Below, one piece after another: positions 34,647 through 43,941 of a stretch of DNA of 64,000 nt. The position numbers and the translations under genes were made by a program. The first letter of the stretch is position 1. Each line of letters starts with the position of its first letter. The notes under the pieces were generated by a model. The model did no database searches, was not told the DNA's origin, and worked only from the letters and a program-made list of their open reading frames with translations. Source of the stretch: Cyclobacteriaceae bacterium (lineage in GTDB: Bacteria; Bacteroidota; Bacteroidia; Cytophagales; Cyclobacteriaceae); the NCBI GenBank assembly GCA_029858965.1, contig JAOUDZ010000003.1:52429-116428 (forward strand). The letters run 5' to 3'.

Positions 34647-36434
34647 CTACATCCTATCGGGCACTGCAATTCCCAATAAACTCATGGCTTTTTTAATGGC
34701 ATCGGCAACCGATTCTGAAAAAGCAACTCGGAAACGCAGTTTTACCTGGTCATCCTCGCTAAATATGGGAATATTCTGATAGAATTTATTGTATTCCTTT
34801 GCCAGCTCAAAGGCAAAGTTTGCGATTATGGCCGGCGAATATTCCCTGGCAGCCTCCTGTACCTTGCTTTCAAACAAGCTCAGAACATTCAGGGCATCCC
34901 GCTCCGCCGGTTCGAGCGTGGTAAGATTCTTTAAATCTTTAGCCGCAACTGATATCTTCATTTGCGCAGCTTTCCGTAGGATCGCCCTGATCCGTGCATG
35001 CGTATATTGAATGAATGGACCCGTGAATCCTTGTAACTGGATAGATTCGTTAGGATCAAAAAGCATCCGCTTCTTTGGGTCCACTTTTAACAGGAAGAAT
35101 TTCAAAGCCCCCAGGCCGATCATTTCAAACAATGGCCTGGTTTCATCTTCGCTCCACCCTTCAATCTTTCCCAATTCGCGTGTTTGTCTCTCCGCTTCGT
35201 TCACCATCTCCTGCATCAACTCGTCAGCATCTACCACCGTACCTTCACGTGATTTCATCTTTCCGGTTGGCAAATCGACCATCCCATATGATAAATGAAA
35301 ACAGCTTTTTGCCCATTCAAAACCGAGCTTGTTCAAAATAAGGAACAGTACCTTGAAGTGATATTCCTGTTCATTACCCACAGTGTAAACCTGACCAACA
35401 ATATTTGGAAAGTCAGTAAACCGAAGTATTGCTGTACCAATATCCTGTGTCATATAGACAGAAGTTCCGTCCGATCGCATCAATACTTTCTGATCTAATC
35501 CATCAGGTGTCAAATCAACCCAAATTGAACCGTCTGGTTTTCGGAAGAAGACGCCTTTTTCCACACCTTTCAGTACTTCTTCCTTTCCCAGCAAATAGGT
35601 CTCTGATTCGTAATACAGCTTATCAAATTCAACACCCATACGGGCATAGGTAGCATTGAACCCATCGTAAACCCAACTGTTCATGGTCCTCCATAACGCA
35701 ACAATATCGCTATCTTTCTGCTCCCATTTGCGGAGCATATCCACCGCCAGCTTCATGATTGGCGCTTCTTTTTCAGCTTCCTGCTCCGCCATACCCTTGC
35801 CTACAAGATCATTGACCTGCGATTTGTACGTTTTGTCAAAAACAACATAGTATTTACCTACCAGATGGTCTCCCTTCATGTTGCTGCTTTCCGGGGTCTC
35901 CCCATTTGCGAAAAGACGCCAGGCAGCCATTGACTTACAAATATGAATACCCCTGTCGTTGATGATTTGAACTCTGTGAACTTTATAACCGTTCGCTTTG
36001 AAAATTTCCGCAACACTAAATCCCAGGAAGTTATTCCGCAAGTGTCCCAGGTGAAGAGGCTTATTCGTATTTGGTGAAGAGTATTCAATCATGATCTCTC
36101 GACCATGAAAAGGAAGTTGGCCGAAATTTGCGTTTGCATGAATCGACTGAAAAACCTCAATCCATACGCTATCTTTTAATTCCAGATTCAGGAATCCCTT
36201 CACTACATTAAAACGTTCGGTAATGCCGGAATGCTGAACCAGGTACTCCCCCAGTAACTTTGCTGTCTCTTCGGGGCTTTTACGGGAAATTTTTGTTAAC
36301 GGAAAACAGACCAGGGTGTGCGTACCATCAAACTCCTGGTTGGTAGGCTGGACCTGAAAATCCTGGAGAGACTGGCTGAACAAAGTTGAAACCGCCCTTT
36401 GTATTTCAGTGCGTAATATTTGATCAAGATTCAT
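34647..36434 (-). CDS. argS: Arginyl-tRNA synthetase
   Basis: 595 residues, class I aminoacyl-tRNA synthetase. HIGH-like motif HLGHLRNN (NKPLHLGHLRNNFLG) and the KMSKS-region KMKSREG, with the additional N-terminal Add-1 domain and the C-terminal anticodon-binding DALR domain (IQYTHARIRAILRKA, FAFELAKEYNKFYQ). Charges tRNA-Arg. Length and start (ATG 36434) are normal. No close operon partner: 123 bp to the GPx pair, 106 bp from the DHS-like gene. Confidence 0.98.
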   Translation of the reverse strand: MNLDQILRTEIQRAVSTLFSQSLQDFQVQPTNQEFDGTHTLVCFPLTKISRKSPEETAKLLGEYLVQHSGITERFNVVKGFLNLELKDSVWIEVFQSIHANANFGQLPFHGREIMIEYSSPNTNKPLHLGHLRNNFLGFSVAEIFKANGYKVHRVQIINDRGIHICKSMAAWRLFANGETPESSNMKGDHLVGKYYVVFDKTYKSQVNDLVGKGMAEQEAEKEAPIMKLAVDMLRKWEQKDSDIVALWRTMNSWVYDGFNATYARMGVEFDKLYYESETYLLGKEEVLKGVEKGVFFRKPDGSIWVDLTPDGLDQKVLMRSDGTSVYMTQDIGTAILRFTDFPNIVGQVYTVGNEQEYHFKVLFLILNKLGFEWAKSCFHLSYGMVDLPTGKMKSREGTVVDADELMQEMVNEAERQTRELGKIEGWSEDETRPLFEMIGLGALKFFLLKVDPKKRMLFDPNESIQLQGFTGPFIQYTHARIRAILRKAAQMKISVAAKDLKNLTTLEPAERDALNVLSLFESKVQEAAREYSPAIIANFAFELAKEYNKFYQNIPIFSEDDQVKLRFRVAFSESVADAIKKAMSLLGIAVPDRM

Positions 36435-36523
36435 GAATAGATATTCTGGGAAATGAAGATAACCGCGCTACTTGTTTCGCCCAATCCAACCGAGCATTGT
36501 GTATTCCTAATTGCTAAATATAG

Positions 36524-36564
36524 TTTGCCTACGGTAGCATTTACCATTCCATGACGTAGGCAAA
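36524..36564 (-). terminator. Hairpin across the stop codon of the DHS-like gene
   Basis: Perfect 10-bp inverted repeat TTTGCCTACG / CGTAGGCAAA with a 21-nt loop. It spans the stop codon at 36541-36543. There is no long T-tract, so it may be an attenuating or stabilising 3' structure rather than an intrinsic terminator. Confidence 0.45.
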
Positions 36565-37518
36565 AACAAGCGGCGCAACAATCGTTGCATCACTTTCGAT
36601 AATAAACTTGGGTGTGTCTATATTTAATTTTCCCCACGTAATTTTTTCATTCGGAACTGCACCCGAGTAAGAACCATAGCTGGTGGTCGAATCGCTGATC
36701 TGGCAGAAATAACTCCAATAAGGTATATTGTCTTTCTCCAAGTCCTGATGCAGCATGGGGACTACACAAATAGGGAAGTCACCAGCGATACCACCACCTA
36801 TTTGGAAGAACCCTATGCCATCGGTGCCTGAATTCCTGATGTACCAATCTGCAAGCCATGCCATATACTCAATACCACTTTTCATCGTGGATGCTTTAAG
36901 TTCCCCCGTGTATACATAAGACGCAAAGATATTGCCCATTGTTGAATCCTCCCATCCTGGTACCACCATGGGCATGTTTTGTTTTGCGGCTGCAATCATC
37001 CATGAATTTTGCGGGTCGATTTCATAGTATTGTTCAAGCTCCCCGCTGTTCAGCAATCTGAACATAAACTCGTGCGGAAACAGACGTTCACCCTTATTTT
37101 CAGCCTCTTTCCAGACATTATAAAGGTGCTTTTGAAGTTTCCGGAAGGCCTCCTCCTCCGGAATACACGTATCGGTTACGCGGTTAAGATGATGCTGCAG
37201 TAAATCCCACTCTTGTTCGGGAGTCAGATCTCGATAGTGTGGAATTCTTTTGTAATGCGAATGTGCAACGAGATTCATAATATCCTCTTCGAGGTTAGCG
37301 CCCGTGCACGAAATGATGTGGACCTTATTTTGCCGGATCATTTCCGCAAAGCTAATGCCCAACTCCCCTGTACTCATGGCGCCGGCAAGGGTAACCATCA
37401 TCTTTTTACCCGCTTCCACATGTTTTTTATATCCTTTCGCTGCATCTACTAATGCAGCAGCATTAAAGTGCAGGTAGTGCTTTTCAATAAAGGAGCTAAT
37501 AGGTTTGTTTTGACTCAT
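36541..37518 (-). CDS. Deoxyhypusine-synthase-family enzyme (polyamine aminobutyl transfer)
   Basis: 325 residues. Rossmann-like NAD-binding domain with the DHS signatures ISCTGANLEEDI, DFPICVVPML and SDATIVAPLV. The catalytic Lys of DHS sits in EKITWGKL, Lys297 here, and is conserved. Bacteria lack eIF5A, so bacterial DHS-like proteins act on small amines, for example making homospermidine from putrescine or spermidine; the substrate here is not determined. The arginine decarboxylase at 39245 on the other strand supports a polyamine role. Starts at ATG 37518. Confidence 0.87.
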   Translation of the reverse strand: MSQNKPISSFIEKHYLHFNAAALVDAAKGYKKHVEAGKKMMVTLAGAMSTGELGISFAEMIRQNKVHIISCTGANLEEDIMNLVAHSHYKRIPHYRDLTPEQEWDLLQHHLNRVTDTCIPEEEAFRKLQKHLYNVWKEAENKGERLFPHEFMFRLLNSGELEQYYEIDPQNSWMIAAAKQNMPMVVPGWEDSTMGNIFASYVYTGELKASTMKSGIEYMAWLADWYIRNSGTDGIGFFQIGGGIAGDFPICVVPMLHQDLEKDNIPYWSYFCQISDSTTSYGSYSGAVPNEKITWGKLNIDTPKFIIESDATIVAPLVFAYVMEW

Positions 37519-38045
37519 GGCTAAGCATTAGTTAAGGTGAAAGTGATTTTCGGGGCGAAAATAACGAAAAACGATGAAGATTGAGGCTAATTTTTGCGGC
37601 TTACTTGATTCTCTTGAGTGGGGGGGGTGATAGATGCCGTAATGCCATTCACCTAAAATGAAAAGTAAAGTCGCAAATGGCAAAGTAATAAAAACAAAGG
37701 AATACAAGGTACATCCCCAATGTGAAAGCAGGCAGTGGAAAACACAGCAAATCATAAACATGGAACAAACATTTTCCCGTCCATAATCAGAGGACACCTT
37801 CCTGCCCATGGTAGTCCATTCTTTGACGAAAAATCTATATTGAGTCATCTTCACAAGAAGTACATACCTATCAAAGTAATGCTATGGCTCATTACTTTTC
37901 CATGTTACAAAAAATTCGGTATTTTCAGCCCAATCAAAACTCGAAAAGAATTGAAGTCCATTTTGGCAAAGATTTCTATCTACATGCCATTGTACAAGGT
38001 ATAGGAACCTTATGGATGAATTTCAATTTTAACATTTACAGTTTC
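37519..38045. other. Intergenic region between DHS-like and deacetylase genes
   Basis: About 527 bp. A G8 homopolymer (37620-37627) is prone to slippage or sequencing error. An in-frame extension of the deacetylase reaches 37884 but does not look like protein of this family. A minus-strand frame (37528-37854) is aromatic-rich and unlike any family. No exact promoter box. Confidence 0.4.
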
Positions 38046-38801
38046 ATGAAGAATATGGAAGTTCCAGTACTAATGTATCACCAGTTTGTAAGTGAAGTTG
38101 ACAAGAATTCCAAGATCAAGACTTTCATTACGGCCAGGCATTTTGAATTACAACTGAAAATCTTGAAGATGTTGGGGTATACGACGACCACTTTCAGAGA
38201 TCTTCAGAAAATCGGGCTTGAAAACAGATTTAAGAAGAAATATATTATTTTGACTGTAGATGATGGATACAGCAATAATTACGAATACATGTTCCCACTA
38301 TTGTCCAAGTATAATATGAAGGCCGTGATTTACCTCGTGACAGGCCTTGATCATAATCGCTGGGACATGGCAAACCACGGGGAGCAGAAATTACCTATGA
38401 TGAGTAAAGCGCATGTGAAGGAACTTATCAAAAGTGGACTTATTGAAATTGGGTCGCATACCATTACACATGCCAATTTACCGACTGTTTCTCATGAAGA
38501 CCAAGTGCAGGAGATTGCTGGTTCCAAAGAATTTCTGGAGAAGACATATGGGATTAAGGTCACAAGCTTTGCATACCCGTATGGTCAGTTGAATGAAGCC
38601 GTTAAGGAGGTTGTAAAAGATGCTGGTTATACTTCTGCGGTATCTGCAAATTCCGGAACCGGAAAATTCGAAGATGACCTATTTGAAATCAGGAGAAGCG
38701 GAATTAACAAAGACGGAATTATCAGTTTCCTCGTCAAGATCTCACAGCCGTACACGTCATACAAGGGAACCCAGTGGAAAAAGCAGTTTGTCAGGCTCTA
38801 G
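38046..38801 (+). CDS. Polysaccharide deacetylase (NodB homology domain)
   Basis: 251 residues from ATG 38046. NodB domain motifs: VDDGYSNNY (Asp-Asp for metal and base), SHTITHANL (the His-x3-His metal pair), and FAYPYGQLNEA. Removes N-acetyl groups from glycans such as peptidoglycan, chitin or exopolysaccharide. The N-terminal VPVLMYHQFV strand is typical. No signal peptide at this start, so cytosolic unless a longer form from 37884 is made. It lies between two polyamine-related genes on the same strand as the arginine decarboxylase, separated from it by 443 bp, so a functional link is unproven. Confidence 0.85.
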   Translation: MKNMEVPVLMYHQFVSEVDKNSKIKTFITARHFELQLKILKMLGYTTTTFRDLQKIGLENRFKKKYIILTVDDGYSNNYEYMFPLLSKYNMKAVIYLVTGLDHNRWDMANHGEQKLPMMSKAHVKELIKSGLIEIGSHTITHANLPTVSHEDQVQEIAGSKEFLEKTYGIKVTSFAYPYGQLNEAVKEVVKDAGYTSAVSANSGTGKFEDDLFEIRRSGINKDGIISFLVKISQPYTSYKGTQWKKQFVRL

Positions 38802-39244
38802 CGCCAGTTCACAAGTTCCTGGCTTATTCAATGCCTTCAAGCGCCTCACCAGTTTCCTTTGATACGAACGAAGCCAGTGGGAAATGTCGTCCAGATCATT
38901 ATTTCTTCTACGAAGTCGGATTTACATACTCTTTCAACAACTCAGTTGGGCACCAGATTGCATCTGAGGGATGGCAGGAGTATCATCAGCTTGGAACACA
39001 GTTCGGGCAGGTATACCGAAGATTTCGAAGCAAAAATCAAATTAGGAAAACGACCGACACACGGGTCATGCTTTGTATTGCAAAGCTGGCAAATTTATCA
39101 CAATATTGCACCTCTTTCAGAGTTGCTCCAATCGTTTTGAGATGATTGTCAGCTTAAAAGGCAAAAGAGTGCGAACAAATTTCGATTATTGTCAAGAAAA
39201 TGGCCGTCAAGGTGAAACAATAACGATTAACGACCTACAATTCA
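38802..39244. other. 443-bp gap before the arginine decarboxylase
   Basis: Open in several frames (e.g. 38774-39145 and 38859-39140 on plus) but none translates into anything recognisable, and no agmatinase-like His/Asp motif is present. AATTTCG-type near-boxes are seen but no exact TAnnTTTG ahead of 39245. May be a decayed gene or plain leader. Confidence 0.35.
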
Positions 39245-40636
39245 ATGAAGAGTTACCGCGAGCTTATTGAGCAAACTTTTGAGTTTCCCCAAAAAGAATT
39301 TAAGGTCCGCGACCACGAATTGCTTTTTAATGATGTACCCTTGATGGATATTATCAAGGAATACGGGACTCCGCTCAAACTTACTTACCTGCCCCGGATC
39401 AGTGAGAATATCCGTTTCGTGCAGTCGACTTTTAACAACGCGATTGAGCGCTTCAGGTATAACGGAAATTATACCTATTGCTATTGTACTAAGTCTTCGC
39501 ACTTCTCCTTTGTTATGGAAGAGGCCCTAAGCAATCCGGATGTTCATATTGAAACATCTTCAGCTTTTGATATTCCTATTGTGCGTTCACTGTACGAGCG
39601 CGGGAAGATATCAAAAGACATATACATTCTTTGCAACGGTTTCAAAATGCCATTATATCGGCAATACATAAGCGAACTGCTGAACGAAGGTTTTAACAAT
39701 TGTATGCCTATCCTCGACAATCTGGGTGAGATTGAATTCTATGAAAATAATGTAAACGCAGCCTATCAGGTTGGAATCCGGGTAGCCGCAGATGAAGAGC
39801 CAAAATTCGAATTTTATACATCCCGATTAGGAATCCGCTACAGCGACATTAATAGTTTTTACAAAGATAAGATAGAACCCAGTAAAAAGGCTTCTCTCAA
39901 AATGTTGCACTTTTTTATTAACACGGGTATTAAAGACACAGCCTATTATTGGAGCGAATTAAGCCGTTTTATTTTCAAATATTGTGAGTTAAAAAAAATA
40001 TGCCCTACGCTGGACTCGATCGACATCGGTGGAGGATTTCCCATCAAGACTTCACTGGCCTTCCAGTATGATTACAAGTATATGATCGAGCAGATCGTCG
40101 AAAACATCAAATGGATTTGTGACAAGAACAATGTACCCGTTCCAAACATTTTCACAGAATTTGGAAGTTACACGGTGGGAGAAAGTGGCGCAATTTTATA
40201 CTCTATGATAGATCAAAAATTGCAGAACGACAAGGAGCTTTGGTATATGATTGATGGCTCCTTCATAACACACATACCCGATGCCTGGGGACTAAATCAG
40301 AAGTACATCTTATTGGCGTTGAATAAGTGGGATGACCCCTATCATAAGGTTAACATTGGTGGCCTTACATGCGACAGCATGGATTACTACAATTCTGAAG
40401 CACATACCGGCGAGGTGTTTTTGCCGATGATAACCGATGAGGAGCCGCTGTACATTGGCTTCTTTCACACCGGTGCCTACCAGGAATCTTTGGGTGGCTA
40501 TGGTGGAATCCAACACTGCCTGATACCAGCACCAAAGCACGTAATTATTGATCGTGACGAAGATGGTGTCATTACCACCAGGCTTTTCGCGAAGGAACAG
40601 ACCAGTGAAAGCATGCTGAAGGTTTTGGGCTACTAA
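39245..40636 (+). CDS. Arginine decarboxylase, short fold III type
   Basis: 463 residues. Alanine-racemase-type PLP enzyme: the PLP lysine is Lys83 in YCTKSSHFS (usual YAxKAN), the phosphate cup region is DIGGGFPIKT, and the C-terminal active-site Cys-Asp is in GLTCDSMDYY. It is shorter than the ~630-residue SpeA of E. coli because the inserted helical domain is missing. This is the Bacteroidota-type arginine decarboxylase, making agmatine from arginine. Lies near the DHS-like gene; the expected agmatinase is absent from the window. Two hairpins follow it. Confidence 0.88.
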   Translation: MKSYRELIEQTFEFPQKEFKVRDHELLFNDVPLMDIIKEYGTPLKLTYLPRISENIRFVQSTFNNAIERFRYNGNYTYCYCTKSSHFSFVMEEALSNPDVHIETSSAFDIPIVRSLYERGKISKDIYILCNGFKMPLYRQYISELLNEGFNNCMPILDNLGEIEFYENNVNAAYQVGIRVAADEEPKFEFYTSRLGIRYSDINSFYKDKIEPSKKASLKMLHFFINTGIKDTAYYWSELSRFIFKYCELKKICPTLDSIDIGGGFPIKTSLAFQYDYKYMIEQIVENIKWICDKNNVPVPNIFTEFGSYTVGESGAILYSMIDQKLQNDKELWYMIDGSFITHIPDAWGLNQKYILLALNKWDDPYHKVNIGGLTCDSMDYYNSEAHTGEVFLPMITDEEPLYIGFFHTGAYQESLGGYGGIQHCLIPAPKHVIIDRDEDGVITTRLFAKEQTSESMLKVLGY

Positions 40637-40649
40637 CCCGACAAAAAGT

Positions 40650-40689
40650 ACTCCTTAGGAGTTAAGAATTTGGCTTAGCGCCAAGATTC
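40650..40689. terminator. Double hairpin between arginine decarboxylase and DUF4412 gene
   Basis: ACTCCT-T-AGGAGT (40650-40662) followed by GAATTTGGC-TTAGC-GCCAAGATTC (40666-40689, one bulged base). No T-tract, so termination is only likely. Sits between convergent genes ending at 40636 and 40727. Confidence 0.4.
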
Positions 40690-40726
40690 AAATGCTTCGA
40701 TCTTGCAGCATGGACCCTGGTCAAGA

Positions 40727-41554
40727 TTAAAAGGTATTGGGAACTTCTTTGAAACCTGCAGGAATTGCAAAATCAGAAGCTGGCAGCGACATCTTCTTCA
40801 ATTCCGTAACCTCCATGATCATGTTTCCCTGGGGCATGGACATTTCTACTTTAAGTGGAACACCATCAACTTTGTCGAAATACATTCTTTGTTTGCTATT
40901 CGACATGCGATCGTTTGCCATGCTCTTGAAATCAATGTCCTTTATGGCGGTAGTCGTCCAGAAGAACTGTTGCATTGCATGACCCCCTTCCGTAGTGATG
41001 TCCACTATGTACTTGATACAGGTGTATCCTAATATCTTCGCGGTCTCACTTGTCTTTGTAACCTTAGTCTCCATTTTAGTTGCCTGATCTTCAGACTTGC
41101 TTTGTGGCAGGGTACTGTAGGTTTTGCTCTCCCGATCAATTTTGTAAGTCGTATTTTTCTCGCTCAGAAACAAAATGTCAGTGTTGGCCATCATTCCTCC
41201 CTGCATTGAAATCAACGAGTTTTTATTCTTGATTTTAATACTGTAACCTGTCGGTATTAAGGAAGTCATATCCCCCCCACCTTGAGCCATCTTCAACATC
41301 TTTTCCATCTGCGCCTTCATTTGTGGATTGGCTTCCATCATGGCCTTCATTTGTGGATCATTCATCCGCTCCTCCATTTCTTTCATTTGCGCCTGCTGCG
41401 CAGGGTCATTCATTTTCTGCTGTGCCTCTTCCATTTGCGCCTTGACTTTCGGATCGGTAATTTCCATTGTCATTTTCCAGTTAATAACACCTTCAAAACC
41501 CTGGCTCCTTACCAAGGTTGTTGTTAAAAGTAGGACAAAGAGAATATTTTTCAT
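40727..41554 (-). CDS. Secreted DUF4412 protein with Met/Gln-rich insert
   Basis: 275 residues from ATG 41554. Signal peptide ~1-18 (FVLLLTTTLVRSQ). DUF4412 core: GFEGVINWKMTMEITD near the start, then TGYSIKIKNKNSLI, TYKIDRESKTYSTLP, ETAKILGYTCIKYIVDI, VDGVPLKVEMSMPQGN and FAIPAGFKEV. Between the first and second strands lies a ~60-residue insert dominated by Met, Gln, Lys and Glu (AQQKMNDPAQQAQMKEME, ERMNDPQMKAMMEANPQ), likely helical. Domain function is unknown. The -7 box at 41581-41588 gives a ~20-nt leader. Confidence 0.85.
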   Translation of the reverse strand: MKNILFVLLLTTTLVRSQGFEGVINWKMTMEITDPKVKAQMEEAQQKMNDPAQQAQMKEMEERMNDPQMKAMMEANPQMKAQMEKMLKMAQGGGDMTSLIPTGYSIKIKNKNSLISMQGGMMANTDILFLSEKNTTYKIDRESKTYSTLPQSKSEDQATKMETKVTKTSETAKILGYTCIKYIVDITTEGGHAMQQFFWTTTAIKDIDFKSMANDRMSNSKQRMYFDKVDGVPLKVEMSMPQGNMIMEVTELKKMSLPASDFAIPAGFKEVPNTF

Positions 41555-41580
41555 CTTGCTATTTGTAATGTTGTTACGCC

Positions 41581-41588
41581 CAAAATTA
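41581..41588 (-). promoter_or_regulatory. -7 promoter box TAATTTTG of the DUF4412 gene
   Basis: Exact TAnnTTTG on the minus strand. It falls inside a longer frame that begins at 41593, so it supports ATG 41554 as the start. Confidence 0.5.
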
Positions 41589-41814
41589 GGCATTATTCAA
41601 TCAAAACGAATTTACCAGTAATTGTCAAAGAATTTCTCACGAATCATTCATTTTTTGCTTTTGCCTTTGCTCTTTTTGATCTATATTCATTTCTGTTTCT
41701 TTTCATTTGCACATTTCTAACCAATCGCCTTATGAAATGCCCATTTGATGTCGCGAGTGACCTTTTTTGTCCTTCTGCACGGGCATTGTTTGCGGTGACT
41801 AAACACTTACTGAC

Positions 41815-43941
41815 ATGAAGATTTATGACGAAAAGCACCTTAAGAACATCGTTTTGTTGGGTGCGCCCAAGGCCGGCAAAACCCTGCTGGCCGAAGACAT
41901 GATTTTTGAAGCTGGCATCATTCACCGAAGGGGTACAATCGAAGGTAAAAACACAGTGTCAGATTTTCATGAGATTGAGCAAGAGAGAGGAAATTCAGTG
42001 TTTGCTTCCTCCATGCATACCGAGTGGCATGATTATAAAATAAACATTATTGATACCCCAGGCTTTGATGATTTTGTGGGAGAGATGATCTCTTCCGTAC
42101 GGGTAGCAGATACTTGCGTTATGGTTATTAATGCGCAGCACGGTGTTGAGGTTGGCACGGAACTCATCTGGGATTACATCGATCAATTTCAAAAACCTGT
42201 GATCTTCGCCATCAACCAGGTTGACCACCCACAGGCAGAATTTGAACATGCGCTAAGCTCGCTGAAGAACCAGTTTGGTAATGCCGTTGTGCAAATGCAA
42301 TACCCCGTAAATCAAGGCGAGTCTTTTGATGCAATTATCGATTTGCTTAAGATGGTGATGTACAAATTTCCCGCAGAAGGTGGTAAGCCGGAAAAACTTC
42401 CTATCCCCGCGTCTGAGCAGGGAAAAGCAGAAAACCTCCACAAAGAGCTCGTTGAAAGGGCCGCGGAAAATGATGAAAAATTAATGGAGAAATATTTCTC
42501 GAAAGGTACGCTGGACGAAGATGAAATGCGTGAAGGCCTTAAACTGGGTATGATTCATCATGATATTTTCCCGGTATTTGTTATGTCTGCAAAGCGAAAT
42601 ATGGGCAGTGGCAGAATGATGGGTTTCATTGACAATGTTGCCCCCACTCCGCTAGAAGCTAATCCGGAATCCACAACCGATGGAAAAGAAATTACATTCG
42701 ATCCTACCAAACCGGTCGTACTATTTGTCTTCAAAACGCACATTGAGCCCAATCTGGGTAAACTCTCTTTCTTTAAAGTCATCTCAGGTGAAGTAAGTAC
42801 GTCTTCCGAATTGATTAACAGCCAGACGGGGGCAGTAGAGCGAATTCACCAACTCTTTATTATGGATGGGAAAACCCGAAATCCTGTAGAAAAATTAGTA
42901 GCCGGTGATATTGGTGCAACCTTAAAATTGAAAGACACCTACACCAATCAGACTTTGCATGCAAAAGGATATGATGTAGCAATAAATCCAATTTCATTCC
43001 CCGAACCAAGGATTCGCACAGCGGTAGTAGCACTCAGCAAGAAAGACGATGAAAAAATTGGTGAAGTATTGCATAAAATTCATCAGGAAGATCCCACGCT
43101 CCATGTGGGCTATGATAAAGAAATAAAGCAACTCATCATATCCGGGCAGGGTGAATTGCACCTGGCCGTTTGCAAATGGTATTTGGAAAATGTCTACAAA
43201 CTTCAAGTTGAGTTTGAAAGCCCTCGGATCTCTTACCGCGAAACCATTCGCAAATCATCAGCCTCCACCTACAGGCACAAAAAGCAATCGGGAGGCGCCG
43301 GCCAGTTTGGAGAAGTTCACTTAAAGGTTGAGCCGTATGTGGAAGGCATGGCAGAGCCTACCGAATTTAGCGTCCGCGGGAAAGAAGTAATTGATCTTGA
43401 ATGGGGCGGAAAATTGGTGTTTTATAATTGCATCGTTGGGGGTGTAATTGATGCGCGGTTTATTCCATCCATTCTGAAAGGTGTTATGGAGAAAATGGAA
43501 GAAGGCCCTATTACAGGATCATATGTGCGCGATGTTCGCGTCATGGTGTATGACGGCAAAATGCACCCTGTGGATTCCAACGACATTTCATTTAAGATTG
43601 CTGGGATGATGGCGTTTAAGGATGCTTTTCTGAAATCAGAACCGCTGCTACTTGAACCAATTTGCGATGTAGAAGTTATGCTGCCCGAAGATGTTATGGG
43701 GGAAGTGATGGGTGACCTGCAAACACGCCGATCATTGATTATGGGGATGGATAGTATAGGGAATTACCAGGTAATAAAAGCCAAAACGCCATTGGCAGAA
43801 TTAGATCGGTACTCTACGACGCTTCGTTCTCTTTCCCAGGGGCGTGCCAGGTTTACACAGCGGTTCGCGGAATTCGCGCCTGTACCATTCGATATCCAGC
43901 AAAAGCTTGCGAAGCATGCCAGCGAAGTAGAAATGGCATAA
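41815..43941 (+). CDS. EF-G paralogue with altered GTPase motifs
   Basis: 708 residues with the full EF-G domain order (G, II, III, IV, V). The P-loop GAPKAGKT (16-23) is intact but lacks the canonical AHIDAGKT form. The G3 motif is DTPGFDDF, so the conserved catalytic His (DTPGH) is Phe84. The switch I RGITI is RGNSV (58-62), and G4 NKxD is NQVD (134-137). Domain IV/V are normal (GGAGQFGEVHLKVEP, VMGEVMGDLQTRRSLIMGM). Such paralogues exist in Bacteroidota; in Bacteroides thetaiotaomicron one supports translation without GTP hydrolysis under starvation. Here that role is inferred. Single gene. Confidence 0.9.
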   Translation: MKIYDEKHLKNIVLLGAPKAGKTLLAEDMIFEAGIIHRRGTIEGKNTVSDFHEIEQERGNSVFASSMHTEWHDYKINIIDTPGFDDFVGEMISSVRVADTCVMVINAQHGVEVGTELIWDYIDQFQKPVIFAINQVDHPQAEFEHALSSLKNQFGNAVVQMQYPVNQGESFDAIIDLLKMVMYKFPAEGGKPEKLPIPASEQGKAENLHKELVERAAENDEKLMEKYFSKGTLDEDEMREGLKLGMIHHDIFPVFVMSAKRNMGSGRMMGFIDNVAPTPLEANPESTTDGKEITFDPTKPVVLFVFKTHIEPNLGKLSFFKVISGEVSTSSELINSQTGAVERIHQLFIMDGKTRNPVEKLVAGDIGATLKLKDTYTNQTLHAKGYDVAINPISFPEPRIRTAVVALSKKDDEKIGEVLHKIHQEDPTLHVGYDKEIKQLIISGQGELHLAVCKWYLENVYKLQVEFESPRISYRETIRKSSASTYRHKKQSGGAGQFGEVHLKVEPYVEGMAEPTEFSVRGKEVIDLEWGGKLVFYNCIVGGVIDARFIPSILKGVMEKMEEGPITGSYVRDVRVMVYDGKMHPVDSNDISFKIAGMMAFKDAFLKSEPLLLEPICDVEVMLPEDVMGEVMGDLQTRRSLIMGMDSIGNYQVIKAKTPLAELDRYSTTLRSLSQGRARFTQRFAEFAPVPFDIQQKLAKHASEVEMA

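Noticed and set aside
37528..37854. 108-codon minus-strand frame upstream of the DHS-like gene
   Set aside because: Aromatic- and Cys-rich composition, no family signature; probably an antisense shadow of AT-rich leader.
38774..39145. Plus-strand frames in the gap before arginine decarboxylase
   Set aside because: Three registers are open but none resembles agmatinase or any protein; overlaps the deacetylase end.
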